From Sphingopyxis sp. (lineage in GTDB: Bacteria; Pseudomonadota; Alphaproteobacteria; Sphingomonadales; Sphingomonadaceae): a stretch of DNA of 5,366 bases. The notes beneath the pieces were generated by a model, which was not told where the DNA came from, did no database searches, and was given only the letters and a program-made list of their open reading frames with translations. The DNA lies in NCBI GenBank assembly GCA_012035435.1, contig JAAUPH010000195.1, positions 1 to 5,366 of the forward strand. The letters run 5' to 3'. The stretch's first letter is position 1. The number at the start of each line of letters is the position of its first letter. Positions 1-5,366 of the stretch are shown piece after piece. The translations under genes were made by a program, and so were the position numbers.

Positions 1-1047
1 AATGCAGCGCTGGCCCCCGGTGGATCGTCGGGCGGGTCATCGTCTGCGATCGCGGCGCGGCTGTGTCCGGCCGCGACCGGGACCGACACGGGGCGGATCG
101 ATCCGTCAGCCCGCGGCCTTTACCGGCATCAGCGGGATCAAGCCGACCTATGGCCGCTGTTCGCGCTGGGGCATTGTGGCCTTTGCCAGCAGCCTTGATC
201 AGGCGGGGCCGATGGCGCGCGATGTGCGCGACTGTGCGATCATGCTGGGGGCGATGGCGGGTTTTGACGCCAAGGACGCGACCTCGCTCGATATGCCGGT
301 GCCTGAATGGGAAGCGGCGTTGTCGAGCGATTTGAAGGGCAAGCGCGTCGGCATACCAAAGGAGTATCGGCTCGACGGTATCGACGAAGATATTTCGGCG
401 ATGTGGGACAATGGCATCGCGATGCTGAAGGATGCGGGGGCAGAGGTGGTCGACATCAGCCTGCCGCACACCAAATATGCGCTGCCCGCTTACTATATCA
501 TCGCGCCGGCGGAGGCTTCGTCGAACCTCGCGCGCTATGATGGCGTACGTTATGGATTGCGCGATTTGCCCGCCAAAGAATCTGGGGGGGGGCGCAGGCC
601 TGCAGGACATGTACGCCGCGACGCGTTCGGCCGGTTTCGGGCCTGAGGTCAAGCGGCGGATCATGATCGGCACCTATGTGCTGAGCGCCGGTTCTATGAC
701 GCTTATTATACGCAGGCACAGAAGGTCCGGGCGCTGATTGCGCGCGATTTGACGCGGCGTGGACAAGCTGCGATCTGGTGCTCGCACCGACCGCGCCAAG
801 CGCCGCATTCGCGCTGGGCGAAAAGAGCGCTGATCCGCTGGCAATGTATCTGAACGATGTGTTCGCCGTGCCCGCATCGCTGGCTGGCCTGCCCGCCATG
901 TCGGTGCCCGGCGCGCTGAGCCGCGATGGCCTGCCGTTGGGCTTGCAGATTATCGGGAAAGCGTTCGACGAGCAGGGCGTGCTCAATGCCGGGCTCGCGA
1001 TTGAAGAGCGCGCGGGCTTTACGGCGCGGGCGGAGCGGTGGTGGTGA
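1..1047 (+). CDS. gatA: Asp-tRNA(Asn)/Glu-tRNA(Gln) amidotransferase subunit A, 3' part with four frameshifts
   Basis: GatA is the amidase subunit of cytoplasmic GatCAB. It hydrolyses glutamine and passes the ammonia to GatB, which amidates Glu-tRNA(Gln) or Asp-tRNA(Asn). The window opens inside the amidase signature. The cis-Ser of APGGSSGGS is at codon 25-27 and the nucleophile Ser of GGSIRQP at 98-100, 24 residues apart as in the family. The catalytic Lys and about 145 N-terminal residues lie upstream of the window. Further family blocks follow: [40 protein letters not shown], then [10 protein letters not shown] and [16 protein letters not shown], ending at TGA 1045-1047. The reading frame runs 1, 2, 3, 2, 1: an extra G in 90-93, an extra G in the nine-G run 584-592, a missing T at 692-693 and a missing T at 748-750. 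The changes cancel, so about 348 residues are recovered. Sequencing error is the likeliest cause; a real pseudogene is possible but improbable for an essential enzyme. Confidence 0.95.
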
Positions 1048-1048
1048 T

Positions 1049-1405
1049 ATGACGCAGGAAGCAAATTCTGACGAATTGTCAGCATTCGTGTCGAGCACGC
1101 TTAAGGCCATTGCCGTGGGCATTGCTGATGCTCAAGATACCCAAGTTCGTTCAGCGCACGGGACAGGGGTTTCTGGCTTCGCTGCCCCAGAAAATGTGGA
1201 GTTTGATATCGCTGTCACTGCTCGCTCCACTGGCACAGCAGGTGGAGGGCTTAAAGTTGCCGTTTTCGGCATAGGCGTGAATGCAACCGGCGAATCACCT
1301 AGTGAAAACTCTTCCATCAATCGCATTGAGTCTACTGTGCCGACGAGATTTAAGTCCACAGATGCATCAAATGTAGCAGCGCCGACACTGAGAATGAAAA
1401 AATGA
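1049..1405 (+). CDS. small hypothetical protein (118 aa) inserted between gatA and gatB; possibly Trypco2-like
   Basis: I do not recognise this gene with certainty. Its ATG is 1 nt after the gatA stop, and its TGA overlaps the gatB ATG as ATGA, so it is probably translated with the operon; GGAG at 1032-1035 is a rather distant ribosome site. There is no signal peptide or membrane segment. An N-terminal helix is likely at residues 8-30. Probable beta strands follow: VEFDIAVTA (50-58), a Gly-rich turn (62-67), [10 protein letters not shown] (68-77), a polar Ser/Glu/Asn loop and INRIESTVP (90-98). The tail is basic and ends RMKK. Helix, strand, Gly turn, strand, polar loop, strand resembles the Trypco2 (trypsin-co-occurring) type of small domain, but this is from memory only. 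Those domains often sit beside trypsin-like peptidases in conflict systems, and none is visible here. GC is about 51% by hand count (181 of 357), well below its neighbours, and codons such as TCA, AGT and AAA are common, suggesting acquisition by transfer. The frame is intact. Confidence 0.75.
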   Translation: MTQEANSDELSAFVSSTLKAIAVGIADAQDTQVRSAHGTGVSGFAAPENVEFDIAVTARSTGTAGGGLKVAVFGIGVNATGESPSENSSINRIESTVPTRFKSTDASNVAAPTLRMKK

Positions 1406-2867
1406 CCGAATATCGCATCACAGGCACCACCGGCGAGTGGGAGGTCGTGATTGGGCTGGAGGTTCATGCCCAGATCACGTCGAACGCCAAATTATTTTCG
1501 GGCGCCGCGACTGCCTTCGGGGCCGAGCCGAACACGCAGGTCTCCCTGGTCGACGCTGCGATGCCCGGCATGCTGCCCGTGCCAACCGCGAATGCATTCG
1601 CCAGGCGGTGCGCACGGGGATGGCGATTGATGCGGAGATCAATCGCTGGTCGCGGTTTGACCGCAAGAATTACTTCTATGCCGATTTGCCGCAGGGCTAT
1701 CAGATTTCGCAGCTTTACCATCCGCTGGTGGGCGAAGGATCGTTGACCATCGACGCCGACGAGAAAGCGGGGATTTCCGAACCCAAAACCATCGGCATCG
1801 AGCGGATTCATGTTGAGCAGGATGCTGGCAAGCTGATGCACGATCAGCATCCCACCATGTCCTATGTCGATTTGAACCGCAGCGGCGTCGCGCTGATGGA
1901 AATCGTGTCGAAGCCCGACATGCGTTCGCCCGCCGAGGCCGGGGCCTATGTGCGCAAGCTGCGCGCGATCCTGCGCTATGTCGGCTCGTGCGACGGCAAT
2001 ATGGAAGAAGGATCAATGCGCGCCGACGTCAATGTTAGCGTGCGGAAGCCGGGCGAGGCGTTCGGGACGCGGACCGAGACGAAGAATGTGAACTCGGTCC
2101 GGTTCGTGATGCAAACCATCGAATATGAGGCGAAGCGGCAGGTCGAGCTGATCGAAAGCGGCGGCGCGGTGGTGCAGGAAACGCGGCTGTTCAACCCCGA
2201 TACCGGCACGACGCGGACGATGCGGTCGAAGGAAGATGCGCATGATTATCGTTACTTCCCCGACCCCGATCTGTTGCCGCTGGAGCTTGACGACGCATTC
2301 CTTGACGACTGCCGCGCCAGCCTGCCTGAACTGCCTGATGCAAAGCGTGCACGCTATGAGCGCCTGGGGATTTCAGCCTATCAGGCCGATGTGCTGACCG
2401 CCGAGGTGGAAAATGCGCGCTGGTTCGACACGTTGCTCCACACCGGGACCAAGCCGGTTGCGGCGGCAAATTGGGTGACGAGCGAGTTGTTTGGAGCACT
2501 CAACCGGCTGGGCCGCGATCTGACCGACAGCCCGGTATCCCCCGAGGCAGCGGCAGAGCTGCTGGGGCTGGTCGCCGACGGCACGATTTCCAACAGCATC
2601 GCCAAGCAGGTGTTCGAGATCATGCTCGACAGCGGTGAAGGCGCAGCCGCCATCGTCGAGGCGCGCGGCCTGAAACAGACCAGCGACACCGGCGCAATCG
2701 AGGCCGAGATTGCCAAAGTGCTGGCCGCCAATGCCGACAAGGTCGAGCAGTATCGCGGCGGCAAAGAGGCTTTGTTCGGCTTTTTCGTGGGCCAGACGAT
2801 GAAGGCGATGGCGGGCAAGGCCAATCCGCAAGTGGTCAACGAGCTGTTGAAAAAGGCGCTGGGCTGA
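1402..2867 (+). CDS. gatB: Asp-tRNA(Asn)/Glu-tRNA(Gln) amidotransferase subunit B, one frameshift
   Basis: GatB binds the misacylated tRNA, activates the Glu or Asp side chain with ATP, and amidates it with ammonia from GatA. It starts at ATG 1402 inside the ATGA overlap, giving [20 protein letters not shown]; the VIGLEVHAQ block confirms the N-terminus. Frame 1 runs through MPGMLPVP to about 1583 and frame 3 continues with [12 protein letters not shown] from 1584, so one base is missing in the CC at 1582-1583. The repaired protein is about 488 residues, the usual size. Visible family blocks are [20 protein letters not shown] (about 85-104) and [15 protein letters not shown] (about 276-290) in the cradle domain, then the helical domain, then the C-terminal YqeY-like tail that binds tRNA ([20 protein letters not shown] onward to NELLKKALG). 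If the frameshift were real, the natural start would yield only a 114-aa stub, so sequencing error is more likely. The ribosome site is weak, consistent with translational coupling to the preceding gene. Confidence 0.96.
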
Positions 2868-3049
2868 CCCCGGGGAAATCCGTTGCATTTTGATGTCCTT
2901 CGGATTTGACCCATTTTGCCCATGGCGGCGTCGGACAACCTTGCGATATCTTCATATCCCTTCGGCTTTCCCTCTAGCCCTAAGCAAAATGGCCTCAAAC
3001 CTCGAACGCGCATTTAATAGGTCCTGACCCTAAGCCTGTCCGCGCCCCC
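2868..3049. repeat. intergenic region with short direct and inverted repeats
   Basis: The stretch after gatB holds several linked repeats and no credible gene. AAATCCG at 2876-2882 is the inverse complement of CGGATTT at 2901-2907, with GGG and CCC flanking imperfectly. CCATTTTGC at 2911-2919 is the inverse complement of GCAAAATGG at 2984-2992. CCTTCGGATTT at 2897-2907 recurs with one mismatch at 2959-2969. CATTTTG occurs twice (2886-2892 and 2912-2918), and GATAT/ATATC at 2945-2958 forms a small hairpin. CCCCGGGG at 2868-2875 is palindromic. No T tract follows the first hairpin, so it is not a clear terminator for gatB. The arrangement could be an interspersed repeat element or a structured 3' UTR; which one cannot be told from this window alone. 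Confidence 0.35.
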
Positions 3050-3077
3050 TTGCCCCCCGCGCCCTGCCTGCTATAGG
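3050..3077 (+). promoter_or_regulatory. probable sigma-70-type promoter of tRNA-Leu
   Basis: TTGCCC (3050-3055) and TATAGG (3072-3077) are separated by 16 bases. Transcription would start near 3084, about 26 bases before the mature tRNA. The bases just after the -10 box are GC-rich (GCGGCGCGG), like the discriminator of stable-RNA promoters under stringent control. The match is good for the -10 and moderate for the -35; the call is by inspection only. Confidence 0.4.
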
Positions 3078-3109
3078 GCGGCGCGGTTTGTGCCTTTGGC
3101 CAAGCCTGA

Positions 3110-3194
3110 GCGGGCGTGGCGGAATTGGTAGACGCGCTGGTTTTAGGTACCAGTATCGCACGATGTGGGGGTTCGAGTCCCTTCGCCCGCACCA
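3110..3194 (+). tRNA. tRNA-Leu (anticodon TAG), CCA encoded
   Basis: This is an 85-nt class II tRNA. Acceptor strands GCGGGCG (3110-3116) and CGCCCGC (3184-3190) pair fully and are followed by A73 and an encoded CCA. The D arm contains the AATTGGTAGAC block. The anticodon stem CTGGT/ACCAG (3137-3141 and 3149-3153) encloses loop TTTAGGT, placing TAG at 3144-3146 with G at position 37; it reads CUA and, by wobble, other CUN codons. A long variable arm (ATC/GAT stem) is typical of tRNA-Leu. The T loop is TTCGAGT, and two G-U pairs close the outer end of the T stem. It has its own likely promoter upstream and a terminator 16 nt downstream. Confidence 0.97.
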
Positions 3195-3210
3195 GTCCGA
3201 TTTTGGACAG

Positions 3211-3236
3211 GGGCGGCGGGGCTGCCCAAGTTTTTT
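3211..3236 (+). terminator. intrinsic terminator after tRNA-Leu
   Basis: GGGCGGC (3211-3217) pairs with GCTGCCC (3221-3227), seven pairs including one G-U, around a GGG loop. AAG and then six T residues (3231-3236) follow. It lies 16 nt after the tRNA CCA and 56 nt before the tig start codon. A smaller GTCC/GGAC hairpin (3195-3208) lies between the tRNA and this stem. Confidence 0.65.
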
Positions 3237-3275
3237 CGGTCGCTGCAGACATGCGGCGTTCCGGCAGGTTTGAAT

Positions 3276-3280
3276 AAGGA
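3276..3280 (+). promoter_or_regulatory. ribosome binding site of tig, start-codon choice
   Basis: AAGGA lies 12 nt before ATG 3293 but only 3 nt before the in-frame GTG at 3284. A weaker GAAGG (3286-3290) sits 2 nt from the ATG. The ATG start gives MKTVETLNEGLKREYR, which matches the usual start of sphingomonad trigger factors as I recall them, so ATG 3293 is preferred over GTG 3284. Confidence 0.5.
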
Positions 3281-3292
3281 TTAGTGAAGGCA

Positions 3293-4861
3293 ATGAAGAC
3301 CGTCGAAACGTTGAACGAAGGGCTGAAGCGCGAATATCGCCTGACCATCACGGCCAAGGATATTGACGCGCGCGTCGATGATGAAGTCAAGGCGATGGCG
3401 CCGCAAGTGCGCATGCCCGGCTTTCGTCCCGGCAAGGTGCCCGCCAACCTGATCCGCAAGATGCATGGCGCCGGTCTGGCTCAGGACGCGCTGAACAAGG
3501 CGATCAACGACGGGGTGCAAACGCTGATCGCCAAGGAAAAGCTGCGCCCCGCGCTGCAGCCTGCGGTATCGCTGGCCGATGGCTATGAAGCTGGGAAGGA
3601 CGCCGATGTGTCGGTGGCGCTGGAAGTGCTGCCGACGTTCGAACTGCCCTCGCTCGACGGATTGACGCTGGAGCGGCTGGTGGTGCCTGCGGATGATGCC
3701 GCAGTCGATGCCAAGATGGCCGAACTGGCGGGCCAGATGAAGCGCTTTGACAGCCCCGCCAAGGCCAAGAAGGCCGAAAAGGGCGATCAGGTCATTGTCG
3801 ATTTCGCGGGCAGCGTTGACGGCGTGGCCTTTGACGGCGGTACTGGCGAAGATATGGCAGTCGAAATCGGCGCGGGTCAGTTGATCCCCGGTTTCGAGGA
3901 CCAGTTGATTGGCGGCAAGATCGGCGACGCCCGCGAGGTGAAGGTGACCTTTCCCGCCGACTATCCGGTCGAAAATCTGAAGGGCAAAGACGCGGTCTTT
4001 GCCGTGACGGTCAAGGATGTGAAGGTCGCGGCCGAGACAAAGGCCGATGATGAGTTTGCAAAATCGCTGGGCCTGGAAAGCCTGGAAAAGCTGCGCGAAC
4101 TGATGAAGGATAGCGTCGAGCAGGAGCATAATGGCCTGACGCGCACGCATATGAAGCGCAAGCTGCTCGACCAGCTTGCTGCTTCACATGATTTCGAAGT
4201 GCCGCCAACGATGGTCGAGGCCGAGTTCAACCAGATCTGGCAACAGTTGCAGCAGGAAGCGGCGCAGGAAGCCGACCCGGCCGCCGCGCTGGCCGAGCTG
4301 GAAGCGGACCGCGAAGATTATCGCAGCATCGCGGTGCGCCGCGTGCGTCTGGGCCTGCTGCTGTCCGAAATTGGTCAGGCGAACAATGTTCAGGTGAGCA
4401 GCCAAGAGATGCAGCGCTTGGTCATGCAGGCTGCGCAGCAATATCGTCAGGAAGATCGCCAGCGCTTTGTAGAATATATCCAGCAGGACGCGCTGGCTGC
4501 GGCTCAGCTGCGCGCCCCGCTGTATGAAGACAAGGTTGTCGATTTCCTGTTCGCCAAGGCTGCGGTGACCGAGCGCGAAGTGACGCGCGCGGACATTGAA
4601 GCTGCGATCGAAGCGGAAGATGATGGTCATGTCCATGGCCCCGACTTTGGCCATGACCATGGTGACGATAAGCCCGCGAAGAAGCCGGCAGCGAAAAAGC
4701 CTGCCGCGAAGAAGGCGGAAGCTGAGCCTGCGGCGGACGCCAAGCCTGCGAAGAAGGCATCGGCCAAAAAGGCTGCGGTTGCTGCGGAAGCCGCGCCTGC
4801 CGACGAGGCTGCGCCTGCTGCGAAAAAGGCTCCGGCCAAAAAGGCTGCTGCTAAGAAGTAG
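3293..4861 (+). CDS. tig: trigger factor (ribosome-associated chaperone/PPIase) with long Lys/Ala-rich tail
   Basis: Trigger factor binds the large ribosomal subunit at the exit tunnel and shields nascent chains; its FKBP-type domain isomerises peptidyl-prolyl bonds. The protein is 522 aa from ATG 3293, against about 430 in E. coli. The N-terminal ribosome-binding domain carries the signature GFRPGKVP at residues 43-50, aligned with the E. coli Phe44-Arg45 docking loop. The FKBP domain is at about 160-247 (GDQVIVDFAGSVDGVAFDGG, IGAGQLIPGFEDQLIGG, TFPADYP). The helical C-terminal substrate-binding domain runs to about 440. Beyond it are a His-rich segment (His 446, 448, 454 and 456 among Asp and Gly) and a 63-residue tail with 18 Lys and 29 Ala in PAKK/AAKK repeats. 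The frame is intact, unlike gatA and gatB. It follows tRNA-Leu and a terminator, and no clpP or clpX follows in the window, although those are common tig neighbours. No convincing promoter was found in the 56 nt upstream. Confidence 0.98.
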   Translation: MKTVETLNEGLKREYRLTITAKDIDARVDDEVKAMAPQVRMPGFRPGKVPANLIRKMHGAGLAQDALNKAINDGVQTLIAKEKLRPALQPAVSLADGYEAGKDADVSVALEVLPTFELPSLDGLTLERLVVPADDAAVDAKMAELAGQMKRFDSPAKAKKAEKGDQVIVDFAGSVDGVAFDGGTGEDMAVEIGAGQLIPGFEDQLIGGKIGDAREVKVTFPADYPVENLKGKDAVFAVTVKDVKVAAETKADDEFAKSLGLESLEKLRELMKDSVEQEHNGLTRTHMKRKLLDQLAASHDFEVPPTMVEAEFNQIWQQLQQEAAQEADPAAALAELEADREDYRSIAVRRVRLGLLLSEIGQANNVQVSSQEMQRLVMQAAQQYRQEDRQRFVEYIQQDALAAAQLRAPLYEDKVVDFLFAKAAVTEREVTRADIEAAIEAEDDGHVHGPDFGHDHGDDKPAKKPAAKKPAAKKAEAEPAADAKPAKKASAKKAAVAAEAAPADEAAPAAKKAPAKKAAAKK

Positions 4862-4863
4862 TC

Positions 4864-4878
4864 GCGCGAAGTTCGCGC
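4864..4878 (+). other. short perfect hairpin just after the tig stop
   Basis: GCGCGAA (4864-4870) and TTCGCGC (4872-4878) are inverse complements around a single G and begin 3 nt after the tig stop codon. There is no T tract, so it is not a terminator by itself. It may stabilise the 3' end of the tig mRNA or be fortuitous. Confidence 0.35.
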
Positions 4879-4894
4879 CGATGTATGACAATGC

Positions 4895-4935
4895 GCCCTT
4901 GCTCATCCGCGTGGATGGGCGAGGGTGTTTTTTTT
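4895..4935 (+). terminator. intrinsic terminator of tig
   Basis: The strand 4895-4908 pairs with 4913-4926 over 14 positions (three of them G-U) around a GCGT loop. One G and then eight T residues (4928-4935) follow. It starts 33 nt after the tig stop and should end the tig transcript, separating it from the secreted-protein gene downstream. Confidence 0.85.
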
Positions 4936-4952
4936 GAGTTGGTCGGCGACTT

Positions 4953-4980
4953 TTGCCTCAGGCCCTGTTTCAGTTAGATT
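4953..4980 (+). promoter_or_regulatory. tentative promoter for the gene at 5168
   Basis: TTGCCT and TAGATT are spaced by 16 bases, 18 nt past the T tract of the tig terminator. The -35 resembles the one proposed for tRNA-Leu, and the -10 is moderate. A promoter closer to 5168 is not excluded, so this is a weak call. Confidence 0.2.
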
Positions 4981-5155
4981 GAAGCATCGGCACGTCGCCA
5001 ATCCCCCCCCCCCTTCACGGGGATCACGAAGTTTCTGGCGGTCCGCTGACTTCCTTCCCCCAACCTTTCACCCCGCTAACAGTGCGGTTCAGCCCGGCGT
5101 CATATTGCGTGGCCTAATCCCGGTTCGACCACCACGGCCCTTGCCAACGGTGGCT

Positions 5156-5159
5156 GGAG
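5156..5159 (+). promoter_or_regulatory. ribosome binding site for the gene at 5168
   Basis: GGAG ends 8 nt before ATG 5168, an ideal spacing. Together with the signal peptide that follows, this fixes the start. Confidence 0.6.
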
Positions 5160-5167
5160 TGAAGTTC

Positions 5168-5366
5168 ATGAAGAAGATGATCGGAGCTTTGCTCATCGCT
5201 GCCACGGCGTTGACGCCGCTCGCCGTTGCCCATGGACAGAGCGATGTGCGCGAACGCGGACAGGAACGGCGCGTGGATGGCGAAGAGCGCGCGCCGCGTG
5301 GACCGGAGGTACGCCAGATGGACCGCCGCGAGATGCAGCGCCTGTTCCACCGCCCGTGGGTGACTT
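5168..5366 (+). CDS. secreted Arg-rich hypothetical protein, 5' part only; possibly RcnB-like
   Basis: The first 66 codons of an open frame run off the window edge. The N-terminus MKKMIGALLIAATALTPLAV is a typical Sec signal peptide: two Lys, a hydrophobic core and an Ala-rich end. Cleavage is likely after AVA (about residue 21) or slightly later, before SDVRERGQ. There is no lipobox Cys, so a soluble periplasmic or exported protein is expected. The mature start is highly charged and rich in Arg, Glu and Asp (RERGQERRVDGEERAPRGPE, then MDRREMQRLF). Sphingomonads carry many small periplasmic proteins with such a start, including RcnB-family proteins tied to nickel/cobalt homeostasis. The diagnostic C-terminal domain is outside the window, so the family is only a guess. 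Start choice is supported by GGAG 8 nt upstream. It forms its own transcription unit behind the tig terminator. Confidence 0.7.
   Translation, partial: MKKMIGALLIAATALTPLAVAHGQSDVRERGQERRVDGEERAPRGPEVRQMDRREMQRLFHRPWVT

Larger units (their letters stand above)
4936..5167 (+). other. gene-poor gap before the secreted-protein gene
   Basis: No supported gene lies between the tig stop and 5168. After the tig terminator there is a possible promoter (TTGCCT at 4953-4958, 16-base spacer, TAGATT at 4975-4980), an 11-C homopolymer at 5003-5013 and a weak inverted pair CCACC/GGTGG (5129-5133 and 5149-5153) just before the ribosome site. If that promoter is used, the leader of the next gene would be about 180 nt. 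The C run is a likely point of base-count error. Confidence 0.4.

Noticed and set aside
584..592. Programmed frameshifting at the nine-G run in gatA
   Set aside because: Three other indels in gatA and one in gatB, all in or beside short homopolymers, make sequencing error simpler. No stimulatory stem or family precedent is apparent.
2381..3013. Minus-strand frame of 210 codons from the gatB-tRNA gap into gatB
   Set aside because: Most of it is the shadow of the gatB 3' end. Only the first ~45 codons are outside gatB, with no visible ribosome site. The repeats there are reported separately; a gene is not supported.
3030..3293. Minus-strand frame of 87 codons containing RRDSNPH
   Set aside because: This peptide is the well-known false translation of the antisense of a tRNA gene; here it comes from the complement of tRNA-Leu at 3110-3194.
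3281..4150. Minus-strand frame of 289 codons opposite tig
   Set aside because: It lies entirely opposite the well-supported tig gene, is rich in His, Gln, Leu and Arg as expected for antisense of GC-rich code, and has no recognisable domain.
4184..4906. Minus-strand frame of 240 codons opposite the tig 3' end
   Set aside because: Its Arg/Leu/Ser-rich low complexity is the antisense of the Lys/Ala repeats and of the tig terminator, not an independent gene.
5129..5153. CCACC/GGTGG inverted pair as a riboswitch or translational operator
   Set aside because: Only five pairs with a 15-base loop; too weak to support a regulatory element.
1..5366. CRISPR array, insertion sequence, phage attachment site or defence gene cluster
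   Set aside because: No regularly spaced repeats, transposase or integrase motifs, or terminal repeats were seen. tRNA-Leu is a possible integration target, but no integrase or duplicated tRNA 3' end is present in the window.

Overview
The window is a GC-rich (roughly 63-67% in the gatB lines sampled) alphaproteobacterial chromosome segment, most like a sphingomonad (Sphingomonas, Sphingopyxis or Sphingobium type). This rests on the recalled wording of the GatA, GatB and trigger factor proteins and on the Lys/Ala-rich trigger-factor tail; no search was run. It is almost all housekeeping translation and folding machinery, plus one small acquired-looking gene.

Layout, all on the plus strand. 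(1) 1-1047: the C-terminal ~348 residues of gatA, the amidase subunit of the Asp/Glu-tRNA amidotransferase, read through four single-base frameshifts whose net effect is zero. (2) 1049-1405: a 118-aa protein of unknown function in a gene of clearly lower GC (about 51%), fitted between gatA and gatB with a 1-nt gap on one side and a 4-nt ATGA overlap on the other. (3) 1402-2867: gatB, complete apart from one single-base frameshift near 1582. (4) 2868-3109: an intergenic region with short direct and inverted repeats and a likely promoter. (5) 3110-3194: tRNA-Leu(TAG) with encoded CCA, followed by an intrinsic terminator at 3211-3236. (6) 3293-4861: tig (trigger factor, 522 aa) with a His-rich segment and a histone-H1-like tail, then a strong terminator at 4895-4935. 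(7) 4862-5167: a gene-poor gap with an 11-C run. (8) 5168 to the edge: the start of a small secreted, Arg-rich protein.

GatA and GatB (with GatC, presumably upstream of the window) convert misacylated Glu-tRNA(Gln) or Asp-tRNA(Asn) to the correct amide. tRNA-Leu serves elongation. Trigger factor receives the nascent chain at the ribosome exit tunnel.

The five frameshifts sit in or beside short homopolymers, and all lie in a gene pair that is normally essential in this group. Base-calling errors are therefore more likely than true gene decay. I see no defence island, CRISPR array, mobile element or clearly new multi-gene system. The item most worth attention is the foreign-looking small gene embedded in the gat operon.
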